A DNA stretch of 26,127 nucleotides from an uncultured Collinsella sp. (GCA_934654625.1 CAKUGM010000020.1:1-26127); one strand, 5' to 3'. Counted from the stretch's first letter, positions 15,574 to 24,203 are shown. A program made the numbers and translations. The notes: a model not told the origin generated them from the letters alone.

Positions 15574-17941
15574 CAAACGCGCCCTTACCGTGGCGATTGA
15601 TACTTCGACCGATATGCTGGTCTGCGCCCTGCGCTGGACCGATCCCACGACGGGCGAGGCCCATATGCTCTCGCACGACCATATGTGCCGCCGCCATGCC
15701 AACGTGGAGTTGGTCAATACCGTGAAATCTGCGCTCGATGAGGCGGGCTTTGGTATCGCCGACGTTGATGGCTTTGTTGTGGGGCGCGGGCCGGGTTCGT
15801 TTACCGGCGTGCGCATCGGCATCTCTACGGCAAAGGGTTTGGCCCGTGGCGCCAATGTGCCGCTGCTGGGGGCATCGACGCTCGATGCCTGCGCTTGGAC
15901 CGCCTGGCGCGCGGGCGAGCGCGGACTGGTGGGCGTGGTCGCCGATGCGATGCGCGGTGAGGTCTATCCGGCGCTGTATCGCATTGATGAGGCGGGCCCG
16001 CAGCGGATGTTCGACCGCGAGCGCGTGGTCAAGGCCGCCGTTGCTTTTGACGAATGGCGCGAGCGCGCCGACTGGGCGGAGATTCGCCTGACGGGCGATG
16101 GCCTTGTTCGCTATGGCAAGCTGCTTGCCGAAGACGAGGCCGCTCGCTGTCTGGAGCGCTCACTGTGGTGGCCCTCGGGGGAGGGCTTGCTGCGCAGCGA
16201 GGCCACGGGCGACGGCGACCCGGCGGGCGTGCTGCCCATCTATACGCGTCTGTCTGACGCAGAGGAAAACGAGCGACGCCGGTTGGGCCTGGGCGAAAGC
16301 GCGCATACCGAGACGACGGGCGTTGCCGACGAGCTCGCCGGCAGGCATCTGCAGTATCGCCCCATGGGTGCGGCGGACGCCGAGGGAGCTGCAGCACTCG
16401 ACGCCGCCTGCTTTGCGGGTGCGAGCCATGAGGCGTGGTCTGCCAAGCTCTTTCTCGACGAACTGGCGCAAGATCTTCCCGCCCCGCGCTCCTGGTGGGT
16501 TGCGCACGATAACGGCCAGATCATCGGCGTTGCCGGCGGCATGGTGGTGGATGACGACGTTCAGATCCTGGACGTGGCCGTTGACCCCGCGCATCGTCGC
16601 GAGGGCATTGCCCGCAAGTTGCTTTCGCACGTGAGCTACGATGCCCAGATGCTCGGCTGCACTTCGGCATCTCTCGAGGTTGAAGACGATAACGAGGCGG
16701 CCCGTGGCCTCTATGAGTCGCTGGGCTTTACCGGCGCCGGCGTTCGCCGCAACTACTATGGTCCGGGTTCGGACGCGCTGGTCATGACGGCGCAGTTGCC
16801 GCTCGTGCTGCCCGTAGACGCGGCATCTCCCGAGCCCACGGCTGCCGCCGTGCGCACATGGCCGCTGCCGCCTGCCGAGCGTGACGAGGCCCAAGCGACG
16901 GAGATCGCGCGCCGGAAGCTCGTGCTTGCCATCGAGAGCTCGTGTGACGAGACGGCTGTGGCCATCATCGATGTCGAGGGCAATATGCTTGCCAACCAGG
17001 TATCCACCCAGATTGATTTCCATGCGCGCTTTGGTGGCGTGGTGCCCGAGATCGCTTCGCGCAAGCACGTCGAAGTCATTGTGGGCGTAGTGGATGCCGC
17101 CCTTGAGGAAGCTGCCGAGGCCATGGGGCTCGACGTTCCCATCGCGCCGGCGGAGCTTGCCGCCGTGGGCGTGACGCAGGGACCGGGCCTTGTGGGCGCG
17201 CTCGTTGTGGGCGTGGCCTTTGCCAAGGGCTTTGCCGCAGGTGCCTGCTGCCCGCTCATCTGCGTCAACCATCTGGAAGGCCATCTCTACGCAAACCTTC
17301 TGGCGCAGCCCGATTTGGAGCCGCCGTTTATCTTCACGCTCGTCTCCGGCGGACATACCATGCTTGTGCATGTAAAAGCATGGGGCGACTACGAGGTCTT
17401 GGGCGAGACCCTCGACGATGCGGTGGGCGAGGCGTTCGACAAGGTGGCCAAGGCGCTCGGCCTGGGCTATCCGGGCGGTCCCATCATCTCCAAGCTGGCC
17501 GAGACGGGTAATCCCCGCGCTATCGATTTCCCCCGCGCGCTCAACCGCCGCGGTGACTATCGTTTTTCGCTTTCGGGCCTCAAGACGGCCGTGGTCTCCT
17601 ATATCGAGCACGAGACTGCCGCAGGCAATGCCATCCATCTGCCCGATTTGGCAGCATCGTTCGAGGCTGCCGTATTTGACGTGCAGTACAAGAAGGCCAA
17701 GGGCGCGCTGCACGAGACGGGCTGCCATGAGTACTGCATCGGCGGCGGCGTTTCGGCCAACCCGCGTTTGCGTCGCATGATGATTCAGAAGCTGGGGCGC
17801 CAGGGCATTCGCGTGACGGTTCCGCCGCTCAATGCGTGTACGGACAACGCTGCGATGATCGCAGAGGTTGCGCGCCGCAAGTTCGAAGAGGGCGATTTCG
17901 CCCCCTTCGACGTGGACGCCGATCCCAATATGACGCTATAG
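15560..17941 (+). CDS. TsaB-RimI-TsaD triple fusion
   Basis: One 793-residue polypeptide contains three usually separate proteins. TsaB (about 1-245) shows VAIDTSTD and GRGPGSFTGVRIGIS. A GNAT acetyltransferase of RimI type (about 264-412) shows VAVDPAHRREGIARKLL and NEAARGLYESLGF; it should acetylate the N-terminus of ribosomal protein S18. TsaD (about 452-793) shows AIESSCDET, the metal-binding H571 and H575 in NHLEGH, SGGHT, and the GGGVSANPRLR end. A linker rich in Ala, Pro and Glu (about 413-450) joins RimI and TsaD. With tsaE just upstream, only the TsaC/Sua5 step of t6A synthesis is absent here. No frameshift or internal stop is seen, so the fusion is genuine. Confidence 0.95.
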   Translation: MTLNSKRALTVAIDTSTDMLVCALRWTDPTTGEAHMLSHDHMCRRHANVELVNTVKSALDEAGFGIADVDGFVVGRGPGSFTGVRIGISTAKGLARGANVPLLGASTLDACAWTAWRAGERGLVGVVADAMRGEVYPALYRIDEAGPQRMFDRERVVKAAVAFDEWRERADWAEIRLTGDGLVRYGKLLAEDEAARCLERSLWWPSGEGLLRSEATGDGDPAGVLPIYTRLSDAEENERRRLGLGESAHTETTGVADELAGRHLQYRPMGAADAEGAAALDAACFAGASHEAWSAKLFLDELAQDLPAPRSWWVAHDNGQIIGVAGGMVVDDDVQILDVAVDPAHRREGIARKLLSHVSYDAQMLGCTSASLEVEDDNEAARGLYESLGFTGAGVRRNYYGPGSDALVMTAQLPLVLPVDAASPEPTAAAVRTWPLPPAERDEAQATEIARRKLVLAIESSCDETAVAIIDVEGNMLANQVSTQIDFHARFGGVVPEIASRKHVEVIVGVVDAALEEAAEAMGLDVPIAPAELAAVGVTQGPGLVGALVVGVAFAKGFAAGACCPLICVNHLEGHLYANLLAQPDLEPPFIFTLVSGGHTMLVHVKAWGDYEVLGETLDDAVGEAFDKVAKALGLGYPGGPIISKLAETGNPRAIDFPRALNRRGDYRFSLSGLKTAVVSYIEHETAAGNAIHLPDLAASFEAAVFDVQYKKAKGALHETGCHEYCIGGGVSANPRLRRMMIQKLGRQGIRVTVPPLNACTDNAAMIAEVARRKFEEGDFAPFDVDADPNMTL

Positions 17942-17953
17942 GTTGCTTTGGCG

Positions 17954-17975
17954 GGGGCGCTGCCGTTAGCGCCCC
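17954..17975. terminator. Hairpin between convergent genes
   Basis: GGGGCGCT (17954-17961) pairs with AGCGCCCC (17968-17975) around a 6-base loop. It lies between the convergent tsa fusion and phosphatase genes and touches the phosphatase stop codon. No T-run follows on either strand, so it is a weak bidirectional terminator candidate. Confidence 0.45.
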
Positions 17976-18637
17976 TACAGGTTGAGGATGAGACTCTCGA
18001 GCTCCTCGGCGCTATCGACCACGTAATCGGCGCCGGTCTGCTCGAGCTCTTCGCGTCCGCGGAATCCCCAGGTGACGCCTGCTACTTTGACGCCGGCGTT
18101 GTGTCCCGTCTGAACATCGACGTTGGAATCGCCCACATAGAGGGTATCCTGCGTGCAGGCTCCCAGCTGCTCTATCACATGCAAGGTGATAGGCGCTTCC
18201 GGTTTAGGCGGAAACGCATCGATTCGTCCCTGCACGAGGTCGAATGCCCCGGCGCCAAAGTATTTCTCTGCAAGTGGCTGTGCTGCATCGTGATCCTTGT
18301 TGGTAAGGACGGCGGTGCGCACGCCCGCCTGCTTGATGCGCTCAAGCATCTCGCCTATGCCGGGATAGACGTGCGTGTGGTCCTCTTTGTGCTGCGCATA
18401 GTACGCGCAGAACTCGCGGTAGGTGCGCTCGAACATGACGGCGTCGCCAGCGTACTCGGCGGGCATGAAACGCTCGACGAGTTTGAGCATGCCGTTTCCC
18501 ACCTTATAGCGATAGGCGTCGACGGCAAACGTGGGCCATCCATGCGATTCGCAGACGTGGTTGCCCGCGCCCGCAAGGTCTTCGAGCGTGTTGAGTAGCG
18601 TGCCGTCCATATCAAAAATCACGTGCGTGATGGGCAT
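17975..18637 (-). CDS. HAD-superfamily phosphatase, phosphoglycolate phosphatase-like
   Basis: The 220-residue enzyme has the HAD motif I FDMDGTLLNT (D9, D11), motif II in LTNKDH, and motif III/IV in YVGDSNVDVQTG, with an alpha-helical cap in between. This is the Gph/PGP type, which removes phosphate from small metabolites such as 2-phosphoglycolate; exact substrate is uncertain. The ATG at 18637 is chosen because GGGAGGTTCC precedes it and the family starts right at the motif. It lies downstream of thioredoxin on the same strand but after a terminator, so it probably has its own promoter. Confidence 0.87.
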   Translation of the reverse strand: MPITHVIFDMDGTLLNTLEDLAGAGNHVCESHGWPTFAVDAYRYKVGNGMLKLVERFMPAEYAGDAVMFERTYREFCAYYAQHKEDHTHVYPGIGEMLERIKQAGVRTAVLTNKDHDAAQPLAEKYFGAGAFDLVQGRIDAFPPKPEAPITLHVIEQLGACTQDTLYVGDSNVDVQTGHNAGVKVAGVTWGFRGREELEQTGADYVVDSAEELESLILNL

Positions 18638-18705
18638 GGAACCTCCCGAGGGAATGCGAATTGCGTCGATGGCGTTGTGGCCGCGCACAGTGTAGCGCAA
18701 CCGCG

Positions 18706-18742
18706 GCAAAGAAATCGGGGCGCCCATAGGGGCACCCCGATT
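18706..18742 (-). terminator. Rho-independent terminator of the thioredoxin gene
   Basis: Read on the minus strand, AATCGGGG (18742-18735) pairs with CCCCGATT (18720-18713), extended inward by GCCC/GGGC. A TCTTT tract follows. It lies 46 bases after the thioredoxin stop. Confidence 0.7.
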
Positions 18743-18787
18743 CTCAAAACAATGGACATGCGAGCGCTCAGCGACTCGCTGCCTGCA

Positions 18788-19108
18788 TTAGATCACGCGG
18801 TTGATCTCTTCGACAAGCTTCTCTTTGGGAAGAGCGCCTACGAGGCGGCCAATCTCGGCGCCATCGCGGAAGATGATGAGCGTGGGGATGGACATGACGC
18901 CGTACTTGAGAGCGATCTCTTCGTTCTCGTCCACGTTGCACTTGGCTACGGCGATGACGTCGGCCATATCGGATGCGACCTCATCGACCACGGGCGAAAC
19001 CATGCGACATGGTCCGCACCAGGGGGCCCAGAAGTCAACGAGCACGGGCTTTGGGCTATTCAGAACATCGTCGAGATTGGTGGCGGTGACCTCTTGGATT
19101 GCTGCCAT
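18788..19108 (-). CDS. trxA: Thioredoxin
   Basis: The 106-residue protein is a standard single-domain thioredoxin, a cytoplasmic dithiol reductant. The active site is WAPWCGPCR (C31, C34), with the cis-proline at SIPTLI (P76). The ATG at 19108 is chosen for AAGGAG upstream; the frame is open further, but without a ribosome binding site. It is transcribed alone, divergently from the gene at 19276. Confidence 0.95.
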   Translation of the reverse strand: MAAIQEVTATNLDDVLNSPKPVLVDFWAPWCGPCRMVSPVVDEVASDMADVIAVAKCNVDENEEIALKYGVMSIPTLIIFRDGAEIGRLVGALPKEKLVEEINRVI

Positions 19109-19275
19109 GGAAAGCTCCTTTATACGATGCCCGGGCGAGCGGGCCGGATGTTTACACGACTCGCTTATACCCAAAGACACGGTGCCGGTAGCGGCGATGT
19201 CGAGGTTTATTTGTCACAGCGGCGCTGGTGCGCGGCGCGATAGAATGGACGGGATTGATACCGGGAGGTTTGCAC

Positions 19276-19851
19276 ATGCATGCATCGGCACAGATGAAAA
19301 AGGCCGCACTTGAAGCCACGCGCCAGGAGCTCGATGCCCTGTGCGCTCGCGGCGTACGCATGGAGGGCAACGCGTTTTCGCCCATCGTGCTCATCAAAGG
19401 CGAGCTCAATGAGGGGGAGCGTGCTGGCGGGGCGCTTCTGGGTGGCGCGGACGGCACTGCACTGCGCGCGTCGTGCACGGCTATCGGCTATGCTCCCGAG
19501 GATTTTTGCGCGCTCGCGTCCGTTGCGGGCGAGGGGGATGATCCGGCACTCGAGGTGGGGGCGACGCTGCCCGCGGAGGTGTTCCGCGAGGCCCTGGAGG
19601 CGCTTGACCCCGAGGCTGTGCTGTTGCTGGACACAGCGGCCGCAGACCTCATGCGCGAGACCTATGCCGATGCCCTGGTGGCCATCGATGACTTTGACAC
19701 CGCGATGCTCAAGCCTGGCCTGGTGGCCCATGTGCTGGGCCGCCGCGTGCTGGCGCTCGATGGATTCGAGGCCGCGCTGGGCGACAAGCGCGAAAAACAG
19801 CGCATGTGGGCCTATATCAAACAGCTCGGCCCCGCAGGCGCGCCGTATTAA
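19276..19851 (+). CDS. Hypothetical protein, possible degenerate UDG-fold
   Basis: I do not recognise this 191-residue soluble protein with certainty. Its layout follows a uracil-DNA glycosylase: PIVLIKGELNEGERAGGALL (36-55), then IGYAPEDF (70-77), PEAVLLLDTAAADLM (112-126) and RRVLALDGFEAAL (156-168) line up in order with the family 4 enzyme at 14428. The catalytic motif GEAPG and the motif 2 HP are missing (KGELN and DGFEAAL instead), and the Fe-S cysteines are absent. If the fold is right, it is a non-enzymatic or altered paralogue. The start ATG has GGGAGG 7 bases upstream. It is a single gene between thioredoxin and the NAD operon. Confidence 0.7.
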   Translation: MHASAQMKKAALEATRQELDALCARGVRMEGNAFSPIVLIKGELNEGERAGGALLGGADGTALRASCTAIGYAPEDFCALASVAGEGDDPALEVGATLPAEVFREALEALDPEAVLLLDTAAADLMRETYADALVAIDDFDTAMLKPGLVAHVLGRRVLALDGFEAALGDKREKQRMWAYIKQLGPAGAPY

Positions 19852-19915
19852 GGGCAAGGTGTAAGGCCGGGCGAATGTCGCGGTCAATAACCTGCGTGCC
19901 AACCCCTCCAATGTG

Positions 19916-19951
19916 CTGACTTTACAGCTGTCTTGTCACCTGTCTTTACAA
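19916..19951 (+). promoter_or_regulatory. Triple 12-bp direct repeat, candidate NiaR operator
   Basis: Three contiguous 12-base units, CTGACTTTACAG, CTGTCTTGTCAC and CTGTCTTTACAA, share the consensus CTGTCTTTACA. They overlap the nadA promoter. With niaR at the end of the operon, this is most simply the site where nicotinate-bound NiaR represses nadABC. Confidence 0.7.
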
Positions 19952-19961
19952 GTGGCATACT
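19933..19961 (+). promoter_or_regulatory. nadA promoter
   Basis: TTGTCA (19933-19938) and CATACT (19956-19961) are separated by exactly 17 bp and would start transcription near 19968, about 30 bases before the nadA ATG. The -35 lies in the second repeat of the proposed operator and the spacer in the third. Confidence 0.65.
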
Positions 19962-19997
19962 GTGCCCCCAGATATAGCCTATTCGAGAGGGGCCTAC

Positions 19998-21023
19998 ATG
20001 GCTGAGGCGCAACTGGCAGGTGCCGCCGATCTGGCGCGCGACATCGAGGAGGGTCTGGCGTCGGCGACGACGGCTACGGAGCGAGCGGCTCTTGTGCCGG
20101 AAGAGCTGATTCGTGCCATCGATAAACTAAAGGCCGAGCGCGATGCCGTGATTTTGGCTCACTACTATGTGTCGCCCGAGGTCCAGGCTGTGGCCGATTA
20201 CGTGGGCGACTCGTTCTACCTGGCAAAACTCGCAAAGTCCCTGCCGCAGCAGACCATTGTTTTGTGCGGCGTTGAGTTCATGGGCGAGTCTGCCAAGCTC
20301 CTCAACCCCAACAAGACCGTGCTGCTGCCCGAGCCGGGCGCCGATTGCCCGATGGCGCACATGGTCAAGCGCGAGACGGTGGATGCGGCGCGCGCCCAAT
20401 ACGGCGACGACCTCGCCGTCGTGTGCTACGTCAACTCAACCGTCGAGATCAAAAGCTGGTCTGACGTGTGCGTGACCAGCTCAAACGCCGTAAAGATCGT
20501 AAGCGAGCTTCCGCAAAAGCACGTGCTGTTCATTCCCGACCAGAACTTGGGACGCTATGTTGCCGAGCAGGTGCCGGAAAAGCACGTGATTCTTAACAAA
20601 GGCTACTGCCCGCGTCACCACGTCATCACGCCCGAGCAGATTATCGATGTCGAGGACGCGCATCCCGATGCACTCGTCCTCGCACACCCCGAGTGCAAGG
20701 CCGATGTCCTTGCCGAGGCCGACTACATTGGTTCCACGGCAGGCATCATCAAGTTTGCCGAGCAATCCGACGCGCATGAGTTCATCATCGTGACCGTTGC
20801 TGGCGTGCTCTACGAGCTGGAGCGCCGCTGCAAGGATGCGAACAAGAAGTTCTTCTTCCCGGCAACGCGTCCTACCTGCGTGAACATGGACATGATTACG
20901 CTCGAGAAGCTCGTGCGTTGTCTCGAGACCGGTGCCGGCGAGGTGCATATCGGTGTTTCGCCCGAGGCTGCCGAGCAGGCAAAGCTCACGCTCGACCGTA
21001 TGCTCGATTACGCGGCACGCTAG
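19998..21023 (+). CDS. nadA: Quinolinate synthase A
   Basis: NadA condenses iminoaspartate with dihydroxyacetone phosphate to quinolinate, using a [4Fe-4S] cluster. The three expected ligands are C90 (VLCGVEFMGE), C233 (AHPECKAD) and C294 (RPTCVNMDM). Length (341 residues) is normal. The ATG at 19998 follows GAGAGGGG; an upstream in-frame start at 19962 would fall inside the promoter. It is the first gene of the NAD operon, with nadB 15 bases downstream. Confidence 0.96.
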   Translation: MAEAQLAGAADLARDIEEGLASATTATERAALVPEELIRAIDKLKAERDAVILAHYYVSPEVQAVADYVGDSFYLAKLAKSLPQQTIVLCGVEFMGESAKLLNPNKTVLLPEPGADCPMAHMVKRETVDAARAQYGDDLAVVCYVNSTVEIKSWSDVCVTSSNAVKIVSELPQKHVLFIPDQNLGRYVAEQVPEKHVILNKGYCPRHHVITPEQIIDVEDAHPDALVLAHPECKADVLAEADYIGSTAGIIKFAEQSDAHEFIIVTVAGVLYELERRCKDANKKFFFPATRPTCVNMDMITLEKLVRCLETGAGEVHIGVSPEAAEQAKLTLDRMLDYAAR

Positions 21024-21038
21024 GGAGGGGCATATTCG

Positions 21039-22496
21039 ATGGAACCTGTAGATATGGCAAACGCGAACGCCGAGAACATGACCTGCGACGTGGTGATCGC
21101 CGGCTGCGGCGTGGCTGGTCTCTACGCTGCGCTTAACCTGCCTGCGGATATGCAGATCGTGATGCTTTCCAAGGGAAGCGTCGATGAGTGCGACTCCATG
21201 CTCGCTCAAGGCGGCATCTGCGTCCTGCCCGAGGGTGATGACTACGAGGCCTTCTTTACTGATACGCTGCGTGCGGGGCATTTTGAGAATCGTCGCGAGA
21301 GCGTCGACATCATGATCCGCTCCAGCCGTACGGTGATTGATGATCTGCTGGCGCTTGGCGTTGACTTTGAGCGCAAGCCGGACGGCGGCCTCGACTTTAC
21401 GCGCGAGGGTGCGCACAGCCGTCCGCGCATTGCCTTCCATGCCGACATTACGGGCAAGGAAATTACCACCAAGCTGCTGGACGCGGTGCGCCGCCTGCCC
21501 AACGTGAAGATTCTCGAGCATGTGGCGATGGTCGACATCCTGCTCGAATCGCACGACGGTGTGGATGCCTGCGCGGGCCTCGTGGCCGTCCCGGTGACGG
21601 AGGAGGCCTCTCTCGATCCGGCCGACGAGCTGAGCGGGGCGCTCGGCAAGCGCTCGGCGGGCGCTGCCGCTCCTTTTGAGATTCACGCGACGCATACGCT
21701 GTGGGCCTGCGGAGGTATCGGCGGTGCGTATGATCATTCGACTAATTATCCGCAGCTCACAGGCGATGCCTGCTATATCGCGACCCAGCATGGCATTGCG
21801 TGCGAGCATCTCGATTACGTGCAGATCCATCCGACGGGCCTTGCCTCGCCGCAGCCGGGCCGCACGTTCTTGATTTCTGAGAGTTGCCGTGGCGAGGGCG
21901 CCGTGCTACTCAACCAGGCGGGCGAGCGTTTTACCGATGAGCTGCAACCGCGCGATGTGGTTGCAGCTGCCATTAGGAGCCAGATGAAAAAGGATAGCTC
22001 CGACCACGAGTGGCTGAGTTTTGCCCCAGTGCCGCGCGACGTGATCTGCGGTCACTTCGCCAATATTCGCGCGCGCTGCCTGGAGGATGGCCGCGATATC
22101 GTGGACGAGCCGATCCCTGTGGTTCCCACGCAGCATTACTTTATGGGCGGCGTTTGGGTCAATCGTGATTCGGCGACGAGTATGCCTGGCCTGTACGCAG
22201 CGGGCGAGACCAGCTGCAACGGCGTGCACGGCAAGAATCGCCTGGCGTCGAACAGCCTGCTGGAGTCGCTCGTGTTTGCTCGCCGTGCCGCATACGACAT
22301 GGTGCACGGCGCGTCTTTGGGTGTGGAGCGTGCGGGCGAGCCGGCGCTTGACGGTGCGCATCGCCTCTCGGATACAGGGGATTTGAGCATCGACGCATTG
22401 TGCCGCGAGTTTGGCACCGCCGTGTCCGAGCCGGTGGCATATGGAGATGCGCCGATGGATATCGAGGCAATCGGCGCAGGAGTTAAGGAGGCGTAA
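21039..22496 (+). CDS. nadB: L-aspartate oxidase
   Basis: NadB oxidises L-aspartate to iminoaspartate for NadA. The FAD-binding loop is VVIAGCGVAGL near residue 22, followed by SMLAQGGIC, HSRPRIAFHAD, the substrate-side HPTGL and RDVVAAAI, and the C-terminal FAD motif in GLYAAGETSCNGVHG. At 485 residues it is shorter than E. coli NadB (about 540), mainly because the C-terminal helical domain is reduced. In anaerobes fumarate is the probable electron acceptor. The ribosome binding site is GGGAGGGG. Confidence 0.95.
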   Translation: MEPVDMANANAENMTCDVVIAGCGVAGLYAALNLPADMQIVMLSKGSVDECDSMLAQGGICVLPEGDDYEAFFTDTLRAGHFENRRESVDIMIRSSRTVIDDLLALGVDFERKPDGGLDFTREGAHSRPRIAFHADITGKEITTKLLDAVRRLPNVKILEHVAMVDILLESHDGVDACAGLVAVPVTEEASLDPADELSGALGKRSAGAAAPFEIHATHTLWACGGIGGAYDHSTNYPQLTGDACYIATQHGIACEHLDYVQIHPTGLASPQPGRTFLISESCRGEGAVLLNQAGERFTDELQPRDVVAAAIRSQMKKDSSDHEWLSFAPVPRDVICGHFANIRARCLEDGRDIVDEPIPVVPTQHYFMGGVWVNRDSATSMPGLYAAGETSCNGVHGKNRLASNSLLESLVFARRAAYDMVHGASLGVERAGEPALDGAHRLSDTGDLSIDALCREFGTAVSEPVAYGDAPMDIEAIGAGVKEA

Positions 22497-22502
22497 CGGG
22501 CC

Positions 22503-23363
22503 ATGGATCCCATTGCGATGAAATTGGTTGGCGACGACTTGATCTTGCAGGCGCTGCGCGAGGACATCACGTTCGAAGATGTGAGCACAGCATCGGTGTG
22601 CCCCCAGGCGCGTCAAGCCGAGGTGCAGCTTATCGCTAAGGCGGAGGGCGTTATCGCCGGCTTGGATGTGTTCGCACGCACCTTTGCGCTGCTCGACCCC
22701 GCAACGACGGTCGAGGCGACGGTTGCCGACGGCGACGAGGTCCATGCGGGCCAGCATCTGGCTACCGTCAAAGGCGATGCCCGCATCCTGCTTTCGGGCG
22801 AGCGCGTTGCCCTCAACTACCTGCAGCGCATGAGCGGCATCGCCACCTATACGCGCCGCATGGCGCAGGCCCTCGAGGGTACAAGGACCAAGCTTGTGGA
22901 TACACGCAAGACCACGCCGGGCATGCGCGTGTTCGAAAAGGCGGCCGTGCTTGCGGGTGGCGGGCTCAACCACCGTTACAACCTCTCGACCGCGGTCATG
23001 CTCAAGGACAATCATATCGACGCTGCGGGCGGCGTGGCAAAGGCGATTCAGATGGCCCGCGCGCATGCGTCGTTTACCTGCACGGTCGAGATCGAGTGTG
23101 AAAACCTGGACATGGTACGCGAGGCGGCAGACGCCGGTGCCGACATCATCATGCTCGACAACATGGATCACGACGCCATGGCTCAGGCGATCGAGCTTAT
23201 CGACGGTCGCGCCAAGGTCGAGGCTTCGGGCAACGTGGATGCCCAGAACATCCGTGCGCTGGCCGACCTGGGCGTGGACTTCATCAGCTCCGGCGCGCTG
23301 ACTCATTCCGCGCCTATCTTGGATCTTTCGCTGAAGCATCTACGTATGCTGGACGGTGCATGA
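22503..23363 (+). CDS. nadC: Nicotinate-nucleotide pyrophosphorylase (carboxylating)
   Basis: NadC converts quinolinate and PRPP to nicotinate mononucleotide. Recognisable blocks are RVALNYLQRMSGIAT, DTRKTTPGMR, GGGLNHRYNL and MLKDNHI, followed by EIECENLD and IIMLDNMD. Length (286 residues) is typical. AAGGAGG lies in the end of nadB, 6 bases after which the gene begins. Its TGA overlaps the ATG of niaR by 4 bases. Confidence 0.96.
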   Translation: MDPIAMKLVGDDLILQALREDITFEDVSTASVCPQARQAEVQLIAKAEGVIAGLDVFARTFALLDPATTVEATVADGDEVHAGQHLATVKGDARILLSGERVALNYLQRMSGIATYTRRMAQALEGTRTKLVDTRKTTPGMRVFEKAAVLAGGGLNHRYNLSTAVMLKDNHIDAAGGVAKAIQMARAHASFTCTVEIECENLDMVREAADAGADIIMLDNMDHDAMAQAIELIDGRAKVEASGNVDAQNIRALADLGVDFISSGALTHSAPILDLSLKHLRMLDGA

Positions 23364-23908
23364 TGAACGGTGACGAGCGTCGCCAGGCAATCATTCGCGA
23401 GCTTCAGGGGGCATCTCGCCCCATCTCGGGCAGTGCTCTTGCCCGCGCTGCCGGCGTGAGCCGTCAGGTTGTTGTGCAGGACATCGCTCTTTTGCGTGCC
23501 GACGGCCATGATGTGGTGGCGACAAGCCGCGGCTACGTGCTGCGTGAGGGGGAGGGCCAGCCGTGCGTTCCCACGCGCCTGGTCAAGGTGCACCACGGCG
23601 TCGATGACGTGGGAGACGAGCTCAACACGATCGTCGACTTGGGCGGCGCCGTGCTCAACGTGATGGTCAACCACCGCGTCTACGGCAAGATCATCGCCGA
23701 CCTGGACGTTCGCAATCGCCGTGATGTGGAGCGTTACTTAGAGGGTATCCGCACGGGCAAGAGCTATCCGCTCATGACGGTGACGAGCGGATACCACTTC
23801 CATCGCATCGCCGCCGAGACCGAGGAACAGCTCGACGAGATCGAGGCGGCCCTGCGTGCCAAGGGCTATCTGGCCGAGATTTTGCCCTACGAGGATGGGC
23901 TGGAGTAA
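23360..23908 (+). CDS. niaR: NiaR-type nicotinate-responsive repressor
   Basis: The 182-residue protein has an N-terminal HTH_11 helix-turn-helix (about 5-60; SGSALARAAGVSRQVVVQDI) and a C-terminal 3H domain (about 70-175). The metal and ligand residues of this domain appear as H79, E87, H146 and H148, plus H105 in VNHRVYG. NiaR represses NAD synthesis and niacin uptake genes when nicotinate is plentiful. As last gene of nadABC, with the repeat operator at 19916-19951, it would also control its own synthesis. Either of the two adjacent ATG codons could be used. Confidence 0.92.
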   Translation: MMNGDERRQAIIRELQGASRPISGSALARAAGVSRQVVVQDIALLRADGHDVVATSRGYVLREGEGQPCVPTRLVKVHHGVDDVGDELNTIVDLGGAVLNVMVNHRVYGKIIADLDVRNRRDVERYLEGIRTGKSYPLMTVTSGYHFHRIAAETEEQLDEIEAALRAKGYLAEILPYEDGLE

Positions 23909-23912
23909 ATAG

Positions 23913-23946
23913 CGAGGCGAGGTCTTCGGGCCTCGCCTCGTTTTTT
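23913..23946 (+). terminator. Rho-independent terminator of the NAD operon
   Basis: CGAGGCGAGG (23913-23922) pairs with CCTCGCCTCG (23931-23940) around TCTTCGGG, followed by six T. It lies 5 bases after the niaR stop. Confidence 0.9.
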
Positions 23947-23950
23947 GACG

Positions 23951-23988
23951 AAAAAAGAGGCCCATCGCATGGTGCGATGGGCCTCTTT
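23951..23988 (-). terminator. Terminator of the ferredoxin gene
   Basis: GAGGCCCATCGCA (23957-23969) and TGCGATGGGCCTC (23973-23985) form a perfect 13-bp stem with a 3-base loop. Read on the minus strand it is followed by six T (23956-23951). TTT on the plus side lets it serve both strands. Confidence 0.85.
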
Positions 23989-24017
23989 GCGCGCGAGCTG
24001 TTCGCGTGGGCTAGATG

Positions 24018-24203
24018 CTAGTCCTCAGCGATCTCGGTGATGGCGCCGGCGGGGCAAGCCTCCTGGCAAGCACCGCAGGCAGCGCAGGAATCCTCGTCCA
24101 CAACAGTGGCGACGTCCTGGAGCTCGAGAACGCCACAGGGGCAGGTGTCAACGCAGACGCCACAGGAGATGCACTCGTCGGCATCGATTACGGGATGAGC
24201 CAT
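24018..24203 (-). CDS. 2[4Fe-4S] ferredoxin
   Basis: The 61-residue protein is a clostridial-type electron carrier. Two CxxCxxCxxxCP motifs are present: C11, C14, C17, C21 and C40, C43, C46, C50. The ATG at 24203 follows GAGAGGA; the frame is open upstream but without family similarity. It stands alone, with its own promoter and terminator. It would serve low-potential reactions such as pyruvate oxidation, and could reduce radical SAM activases; the latter is inference. Confidence 0.95.
   Translation of the reverse strand: MAHPVIDADECISCGVCVDTCPCGVLELQDVATVVDEDSCAACGACQEACPAGAITEIAED

Noticed and set aside
13228..15855. 875-codon minus-strand open frame across alr, udg and tsaE
   Set aside because: Shadow frame in GC-rich DNA. 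It crosses three well-supported genes on the other strand and has no recognisable domain.
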